Shown: in pieces, positions 57,764-64,000 of the stretch
How positions within the stretch are numbered: the first letter of the stretch is position 1
Layout: the number at the start of each line of letters is the position of its first letter
NCBI GenBank assembly: GCA_020063565.1
Contig: JAICDB010000004.1
Span: 124,001-188,000, forward strand
Reading direction: 5' to 3'
DNA length: 64,000 bases
From: Clostridiales bacterium
GTDB lineage: Bacteria > Bacillota > DSM-16504 > Desulfitibacterales > JAICDB01
Translations under genes and position numbers: made by a program
Notes under the pieces: model-generated
The model's database searches: none
What the model was told of the DNA's origin: nothing
Seen by the model: only the letters and a program-made list of their open reading frames with translations

Positions 57764-58583
57764 AAAAAGCGGCAATTTGTAATGCGACTATTGAACTGTA
57801 AAAAAGTGTTCTTCCTAATATTTCGCCTATAAAGGCTAACAAAAATATTGTTGTTATTAGTTTAGAGTTGTGTACTTTGTTTAAACTTTTGAATACCAGT
57901 AAAGAGAAGGGAGCTAGCAAGCCAACTATGATTCTTCCCCAAAAAGTGCTGCTAGTAATAATATTGATACCTGTCTGGTATTCTGTTCCGGTACCTGAAA
58001 TGAGTACTGAAACATAGATTATAAAGCTTATAGTGTATATACCGATTATTGAAACCAATATAACTGGTAAGTTGGCAACACTCTTTTTCTTTATTGTAAA
58101 TAACATTTCAATATACAGTGGACCTAAAAGTGCAGCTGTCAAAATGAAAAACACCACAGTACCAACATTATTCCACGCCGGGCGTGCAGGTAGAACATAT
58201 ATCATTCCTGATGATATAACTGCCAGAACTGCTACCAAGGCAGTAATTCCGCCAAGTACTTTGCGATTTTTTTCTTTTCCTTCCTGCCACTGAAAGTAAT
58301 AAGTTGCCAGCATAACTATTAATGAAGTAAAAAGAATTACCTCTCTGCTTAACCAGGAGTTGCCCAGATTGGTTAATGCCCTGTATGCTTCTAAGGGGTG
58401 TCCCAGGTGAAAAAGAGAAATTAGAATGCTAAAGCCTGTAATTAATAAGAGTGTAATTGTAACTAATTTTCCCGTTTCAGTAGTAATTTTTTTTCCGTTT
58501 ACCTCCAGTAACCATAATGTTACGATACTGCCTGCCGCAAGCTGAGATAAAACAGTAAAAAAAACAAGAGTCATTTCACCCAT
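57762..58583 (-). CDS. DmsC-like membrane anchor subunit
   Basis: Eight or so hydrophobic helices; LVFFTVLSQLAAGSIVTLWLLE, SLFHLGHPLEAYRALTNLGNSWLSREVILF. Confidence 0.88.
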   Translation of the reverse strand: MGEMTLVFFTVLSQLAAGSIVTLWLLEVNGKKITTETGKLVTITLLLITGFSILISLFHLGHPLEAYRALTNLGNSWLSREVILFTSLIVMLATYYFQWQEGKEKNRKVLGGITALVAVLAVISSGMIYVLPARPAWNNVGTVVFFILTAALLGPLYIEMLFTIKKKSVANLPVILVSIIGIYTISFIIYVSVLISGTGTEYQTGINIITSSTFWGRIIVGLLAPFSLLVFKSLNKVHNSKLITTIFLLAFIGEILGRTLFYSSIVALQIAAF

Positions 58584-59146
58584 TACCTGTCCCTCCTTAC
58601 TTGGAAGCCAATTTGCGGCTTAACAAACCGAACTGATGGCTGTGTTATTCTAGGGTCAGGAAAACCTGCGAAAGCTTCAACTGTCCCCAATTCATCAAAT
58701 GAATTTAAATCTATTACAGTAATTGCTTCCATGGGACAACCATCCACACAAGCAGGGTTTTCTCCCTTATCTATTCTTTGGAAACACATATTGCATTTTT
58801 CAACTTTCTTATACTTTTTATTGAATTGAGGTACCTGGTAAGGACAAGCCATGGTACACAAGCGGCAACCTATACAGCGATTATGGTCATGAATTACTAT
58901 TCCGTCTTTACGTTTCGTGTATGCACCAACCGGACAAACCCTCAAACATTCCGGTTGAGCACAGTGATTGCATGCAAGTGACATGAAGTTTCTTTCCGGA
59001 AGAGTAAATGTTTCTTCATGGAGTGGATAAACTTTTCGCCAGCGAATGTTGGGGTCTAATTGGTAATAATTTTTGCAGGCCATCTCACAAGAGTGACAAC
59101 CGATACATTTTTCGGTATTTACTAAAAAACTCAATCTTTTAGCCAA
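58583..59146 (-). CDS. DmsB-like 4Fe-4S electron transfer subunit
   Basis: CIGCHSCEMACKNYY, CNHCAQPECLRVCPVGAY, CIGCRLCTMACPYQVP, CNMCFQRIDKGENPACVDGCPMEAI. Confidence 0.93.
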   Translation of the reverse strand: MAKRLSFLVNTEKCIGCHSCEMACKNYYQLDPNIRWRKVYPLHEETFTLPERNFMSLACNHCAQPECLRVCPVGAYTKRKDGIVIHDHNRCIGCRLCTMACPYQVPQFNKKYKKVEKCNMCFQRIDKGENPACVDGCPMEAITVIDLNSFDELGTVEAFAGFPDPRITQPSVRFVKPQIGFQVRRDR

Positions 59147-59159
59147 TTTTTAGCCCTCC

Positions 59160-61364
59160 TTAAACCCTTGTGATATTTACAAAATTGTCATGGAAAGAAA
59201 TTCCGGGCATTCCGGTTGCTTTTTCTCCCATGTCTGCAGGGATTGCTTTAACTGTATAATTAACATTATAGTTTCTATTTTTATACCAGGCTTCATATAC
59301 TACAACAATGTCTTCAGAAACTGTTTCTGTAATTTTGGCCGGTAATATGATGTAGCCCAGATCATTATACATTTTGACATTATCATTATTTTTGATTCCG
59401 TATCTGGCGGCAGTTCTTGGATGTATTTCAATACTAGGTGCGTCGTTAATAGCTTCCATCCAGTCCAGATTTTGAAATTGACTATGAATATTTAGCTTCC
59501 AATGCGGAGAAATACAGCGAAGAGGGTAATTATCAGTTGCTTTCATTTCTTCAACATAGACCGGTAAAGGGTGATGTCCGAATTTGAATGCTTCTTCCGA
59601 CCAAAATTCATATTTACCGGAAGGTGTAAGAAACTTGCCATCTTTCCAAGCAACACGGCTGTTTTTAGCTTTTACCGGACCTTTCTTTAAGTCTTTCCAA
59701 TGCTGAATTCCAAATTGCTTATAAATATTATCATTAAATTCTTTACCTACCCATTCTTCTAAATCTCCGGAAGTGGGGAAAGTGCAGGAACCCGGTTCCA
59801 GCTCATTGAGTTTGGCTGATAATTTCATAGCTATTTCCACGTCATTTTTAGCTTCATACATAGGTTTAATTGCTTGTTCATTGAGGTTCATCCACCAGTG
59901 CCAGTAACTCACATTTATTCCGGGAGATTCAAAGAATGTAGTTACAGGTAATACTATATCCGACATTTCAACTGTAGGAGTCATGAATTGTTCGGCAGTA
60001 ACCACCATGTCCATAGCTTCGAAAGCTTTTTTAATAACAGACGTTTCGGGGTCCTGGGTCATGGGGTTTCGACAGGCGATCCAGAGCATTTTTATTGGCG
60101 GATTTTTGGCGCCGAGAACTTCTGCTCCAAAATTGTTCATATTAATAGCACGATCTTTTCCTCCCTTACTACCTTCAGGAGGACTTTGTAGCATGGCATG
60201 GTAATTGAAGCCCCAGGTTTGTAAATGAGCATATTGGGCTCCACCACCGGATTTTCCGATATTACCCGTGATAGCTGCCAATGCATCTATGGCTCTGACA
60301 TTTGCTCCCCCATTGGTGTGGCGCTGCATACCGTACCCGATCCAAATGTTGGCAGGTTTAGTTGCTGCGTATTCCCGGGCTAGGTTTTCAATTACGATTT
60401 CAGGTATACCGGTTTTCTCAGAGGCCCATTCCAGTGTAATATTATTTTTGACATAACCAAAAAATTGTTCATAGCCTATTGAATTTTGAGTTAACCAATC
60501 TGCGTCATAAAGTTCATTATCCAGAATATAACGTACCATACCCAGGGCAAGCGCACCATCGGTGCTGGGTTTAATTTGCAAATATAAGTCCGCTTTTGAT
60601 GCTGTCTGTGTTAAGATTGGATCTATAGCAACAACTTTACAACCTCGTCTTTTTGCTTCCTCAACAAAATACATGGAGTGCACCGAGCACCAGGCAGGAT
60701 TGACCCCCCATAATATTATATATTTTGAATTTACCATGTCTTCAGGGTCATTGCAGATTATGGTTCCCATATCAAATGTCTGAGCATCAATACCTGCCGG
60801 CCAACATGGTGTCCCTGTGGCACGAGATGTATAGCCTATACTGGAAAACATGCCTTCTATACCGTAATGCATGATATCAAAGTTTCCGGAATACTTATTG
60901 AGACAAATTGGCAAAGTACTGCCATATTCTTTTTTTATTTGAAGTATCTTTTCTGCAATTTCAGTTAATGCTTCATCCCAGCTTATTCTTTCCCAGTTTC
61001 CAGAACCACGTCCTTTTTGTCGCATAGGGTATTTTATTCTGTCGGGGCTGTAAACCCTGCGTGTATAGCTGAACCCTTTAGCGCAAAGCCTCCCCCTAGT
61101 GTAAGTGTTCTTGGGATTACCAGTTACTTTTTTTAATACACCGTCTTCAACGGTGGAAAGTATGGCACAGGTGTCATAACAGTTTCTAGGACAAGCATTT
61201 TGAAATACTTTGGCAGAGGTACCTGTAGCAGCTTCTGCCTTCTTGAAGCTACCCGGTTTAAAATCAAATATTGAACCTCCTACAGCTGCAGTGGCACCTG
61301 TGGCTGCAATTCCTTTCAAAAAAGAACGTCTGGAGCAACTAAATTTTTTATTTTTATCCAACAT
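59160..61364 (-). CDS. Tat-exported molybdopterin oxidoreductase catalytic subunit (DmsA-like)
   Basis: SRRSFLKGIAATGATAAVGG twin-arginine signal; NACPRNCYDTC...GRLCAKGFSYTRRVYSPDRIKYP. Confidence 0.92.
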   Translation of the reverse strand: MLDKNKKFSCSRRSFLKGIAATGATAAVGGSIFDFKPGSFKKAEAATGTSAKVFQNACPRNCYDTCAILSTVEDGVLKKVTGNPKNTYTRGRLCAKGFSYTRRVYSPDRIKYPMRQKGRGSGNWERISWDEALTEIAEKILQIKKEYGSTLPICLNKYSGNFDIMHYGIEGMFSSIGYTSRATGTPCWPAGIDAQTFDMGTIICNDPEDMVNSKYIILWGVNPAWCSVHSMYFVEEAKRRGCKVVAIDPILTQTASKADLYLQIKPSTDGALALGMVRYILDNELYDADWLTQNSIGYEQFFGYVKNNITLEWASEKTGIPEIVIENLAREYAATKPANIWIGYGMQRHTNGGANVRAIDALAAITGNIGKSGGGAQYAHLQTWGFNYHAMLQSPPEGSKGGKDRAINMNNFGAEVLGAKNPPIKMLWIACRNPMTQDPETSVIKKAFEAMDMVVTAEQFMTPTVEMSDIVLPVTTFFESPGINVSYWHWWMNLNEQAIKPMYEAKNDVEIAMKLSAKLNELEPGSCTFPTSGDLEEWVGKEFNDNIYKQFGIQHWKDLKKGPVKAKNSRVAWKDGKFLTPSGKYEFWSEEAFKFGHHPLPVYVEEMKATDNYPLRCISPHWKLNIHSQFQNLDWMEAINDAPSIEIHPRTAARYGIKNNDNVKMYNDLGYIILPAKITETVSEDIVVVYEAWYKNRNYNVNYTVKAIPADMGEKATGMPGISFHDNFVNITRV

Positions 61365-62022
61365 TACTCCCCCCCTGACAAGAATCTAAATAACTTTGTT
61401 CCAATTTCATAAAGCCTTTTAAAATTAGAGACATTGCATAGCAGACAGTAGTAGTGCTATTTTTTAAAATACTATCACAATGCTTAAATATCCATTTTTG
61501 CAGGTGCTTGGTTAAAAAATCACGATAAAGTTCATGGTAGTTTTGTAATGATGCTTTTTTATTTTCTGCCATGGACCAAGCACACCTAGATAGTAAGTAA
61601 CAAATGAAATCCAGTTGCAGTCCAAGGTGATCATCAGGCTCAATTCCTTTTTTTAAAAATTGCAATCCTGCTTTATTATAAAATTTGCGTACTTTTAAGG
61701 TTTCTTCTTGCATTACAAGTCCTTCAGAATTGAGATAAGCTGATTCATACGGAGGTGCCAGTAACTTTCCGGGTCCTACAAAAAGACAATTGTAATCATA
61801 AACAGCTTGATTAATATCTTTAGGTGAAATATTTGCAAGTAAGTTTAAGCCTTTTTTAAAATCCGGTTGTTTAATACCAGGGTCATATTCATTTAGTATA
61901 TAAATTACATCAGGCCATTTTGCATAATCCCACAATTTGCTGTTATAATAATTACAGAAAACTTGATATACATTGAAACGCTTTTCTAGGGAAGCAAGTG
62001 AATCAAATTTTAGGTTTTGCAT
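61354..62022 (-). CDS. TorD/DmsD-family chaperone-like protein
   Basis: All-helical ~222 aa protein with LLAPPYESAYLNSEGLVMQEETLKVRKFYNKAGLQ...EPDDHLGLQLDFICYLL, overlaps the DmsA-like start. Confidence 0.85.
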   Translation of the reverse strand: MQNLKFDSLASLEKRFNVYQVFCNYYNSKLWDYAKWPDVIYILNEYDPGIKQPDFKKGLNLLANISPKDINQAVYDYNCLFVGPGKLLAPPYESAYLNSEGLVMQEETLKVRKFYNKAGLQFLKKGIEPDDHLGLQLDFICYLLSRCAWSMAENKKASLQNYHELYRDFLTKHLQKWIFKHCDSILKNSTTTVCYAMSLILKGFMKLEQSYLDSCQGGSNVG

Positions 62023-62362
62023 TTGATTCCCCCCCTGTTTTTATGTAGTCTTTTGAGATATTGTTTTTTTCTGTTTCATTTTGCTTTTTACCGGGGGCTT
62101 CAATTTCTACTCCGCATTTTATGGTGATTTTTTCTATTCCTTCTTCCTGTTCTCTTTTGGAAAGCTTTAATTCTTTTGGTGGTTCCGGATTCATCTCTCC
62201 CCGGTAATCTTTATCAATTACCCCGCTTTCAAACCTTGGTTGTGTAATAGTGGAAGTGGTCCCGCAACCCACAAGAAAGATTGTGATAAAAATAACTAAT
62301 GCAGCAAAATAAAGCCATCTTTTCTTGAACAAATTTACTCCCTCCTTTCTTTTATGTTTCAA
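62003..62362 (-). CDS. Small predicted lipoprotein
   Basis: N-terminal TM with lipobox-like LVGC, then a charged 90-aa tail; overlaps the chaperone gene start. Confidence 0.6.
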   Translation of the reverse strand: MKHKRKEGVNLFKKRWLYFAALVIFITIFLVGCGTTSTITQPRFESGVIDKDYRGEMNPEPPKELKLSKREQEEGIEKITIKCGVEIEAPGKKQNETEKNNISKDYIKTGGESNAKPKI

Positions 62363-62452
62363 AATACTAGGTTTGGCCTTTTTAACCTTTGTTTATATTT
62401 CTAATGATTTTTTATAAGCATTGTATACTATTACAATAAGCAAAAGAAATAA

Positions 62453-62488
62453 AGATAAAGCTTACCGAATTAGCGGTAAGCTTTATCT
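62453..62488 (-). terminator. Terminator of the PucR-type regulator gene
   Basis: Perfect 15-bp stem AGATAAAGCTTACCG/CGGTAAGCTTTATCT overlapping the stop codon. Confidence 0.8.
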
Positions 62489-63998
62489 AAAATCCCCCGA
62501 AACCTTGTTTGCGCATCTTAAATATTTTTAATGCTATCAGGAGATTGAGAATATTTTCATATTTTTCCAGATCTAATTTTAAAATTTCCTCTATTTTTTT
62601 TATACGATAACGAAGTGTATTAGGATGTATGAACAATTTTTTTGCAGTGGTATTAAAATCACCATTTTCTTTTAAATATATATAAAGTGTTTCCAGAAGA
62701 GAGATATCATTCTTTTCATCAAAGGAAATTAATTCACCTAAATAATCTTCACAAAAATCATCTAGTTGTTCGTGGCTGATACTTGCTAAAAGTTGAATTA
62801 TTCCTAGATCTTCAAAATGAGTAATATTGTTTGTTTCCTCAATGAATTTTCCGAGTTCGAGTGCAGTTTTTGCTTCCTGGTAACTGCGGCAAAGGTTTGT
62901 TATTGAGGTGTAAAATCTACCTATCCCAAAGGAAACTGTGATTTCGGGTATATGGGAATATATTCTTTTTTTTATGTTATGTAGCAGTTTTCTTATATCT
63001 TCTTTTTTTTGCTTATGAGTTTTTTGGGCAGAAATAGGTATAATTATTATTATTTGCTCGTTTTGTTCCGAAATAATGGGATTTTTAAAGTTTGTAGATA
63101 TTGTTCCGGAGATGATGGAATAAAGATCATCAAATAATTTTTGAAATTCGGTTGTATTCTTATAGTTATCAACTTCCATAATGGCTAATTCATGTGGTTT
63201 AGATAAATCCCATCCTAAAATTTTTCCTTGTTTTATTAATGTTTGTTGTGACTCAAAATTATTGTGTAAAAGGTCATAGATAAAATTATCTTTGTATTTT
63301 TTTTCTGTTTCCTCTATTTCAGCCTGCTTTATTAACTCTGAAATTATGATGGTTGATGCTTGCTTAATTTGTACAATATCCAATTTATTCACTTTATTGT
63401 TTAATTCAGGTATTATTAAAAAACCGTAGGTTGCATTATCATTATTTAATTCCATAACATAACAGTTGGTTTCTTGGAGATCATCAAGGATAACATTTAC
63501 TTTGGCGGTTGCCAAGTTGCCAGTGTTGTTAGACGCAATTTTTCTGTTTTTATAGTAAGTATTCTTTATAGTTTTTAGTATTTTGGTATTTTTAAATAAT
63601 ATTTTTTCACCATATTTAGACAATATTATTTCTTTAAAAATAGAATTAGTAATTAATAAGGGATTACCCAAAATGGCTTCCAAGTGTCTAATAAGGGATG
63701 ATATGCCTTTAAGATTGACTAATCTTAGCAAATGAGAGCTGACAGATGTACTATATTCATAAAAACAATTTGCTTTTTTTAAATGATTAATTAACTGAGA
63801 ACTGTCCATTATATCCTGGACCTGCTGTGTTTGCGGTAGATATATAATTGGTATTTTGCTATTAGACGCTTTTTTAATTATGTCTTTGGTAATTCGAGGT
63901 TCTGGCGTTCCTATTAAGAAAATTCCTTTAACAGGTATATTCAAAGCTCTCGAAATTTCAGAATTAATTTGTTCAGAGTCCGAAATATGGCAGTTCAT
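62487..63998 (-). CDS. PucR/CdaR family transcriptional regulator (5' end beyond window)
   Basis: C-terminal HTH LLETLYIYLKENGDFNTTAKKLFIHPNTLRYRIKKIEEILKLDL; N-terminus looks internal to the PucR N-domain. Confidence 0.85.
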   Translation of the reverse strand: MNCHISDSEQINSEISRALNIPVKGIFLIGTPEPRITKDIIKKASNSKIPIIYLPQTQQVQDIMDSSQLINHLKKANCFYEYSTSVSSHLLRLVNLKGISSLIRHLEAILGNPLLITNSIFKEIILSKYGEKILFKNTKILKTIKNTYYKNRKIASNNTGNLATAKVNVILDDLQETNCYVMELNNDNATYGFLIIPELNNKVNKLDIVQIKQASTIIISELIKQAEIEETEKKYKDNFIYDLLHNNFESQQTLIKQGKILGWDLSKPHELAIMEVDNYKNTTEFQKLFDDLYSIISGTISTNFKNPIISEQNEQIIIIIPISAQKTHKQKKEDIRKLLHNIKKRIYSHIPEITVSFGIGRFYTSITNLCRSYQEAKTALELGKFIEETNNITHFEDLGIIQLLASISHEQLDDFCEDYLGELISFDEKNDISLLETLYIYLKENGDFNTTAKKLFIHPNTLRYRIKKIEEILKLDLEKYENILNLLIALKIFKMRKQGFGGF

Positions 63999-64000
63999 AA

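Overview
The window is a chromosomal segment from an anaerobic, endospore-forming Firmicute (Clostridia-like). It holds, in order: an FAD/NAD oxidoreductase, a cation antiporter, RidA and a Fur/PerR regulator; a minus-strand HydABC [FeFe] hydrogenase operon; a near-complete dcw cluster (mraZ to ftsZ); the spoIIGA-sigE-sigG-spoIIR sporulation block; the ylm/sepF/divIVA block; an Ile T-box and ileS; housekeeping genes (gcvH, ACT/DUF711, lspA, rluD, hslO, nfo); a DUF362-DUF1786 pair; pyrR-uraA with two PyrR-type attenuators; and a minus-strand molybdopterin oxidoreductase locus with a TorD-like chaperone and a PucR-type regulator cut by the window edge. I saw no rRNA, tRNA, CRISPR array or transposase. 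The most notable non-textbook signals are: (1) a MITE/REP-like repeat family (full copies ~155 bp) at six loci, always at or just after stop codons, with TTCGAA-centred terminal inverted repeats, collapsed copies and a covarying internal hairpin; (2) one copy fused to the PyrR attenuator upstream of uraA; (3) a MinD/FlhG ATPase carrying an N-terminal YcgR/PilZN-like barrel; (4) an unlisted 50-aa four-cysteine protein; (5) a 5'-truncated pduL remnant; (6) readable regulatory sites (PerR box, MraZ boxes, spoIIG promoter with a 21-nt spacer, T-box with ATC specifier). All family names come from reading the sequences; no database search was run.
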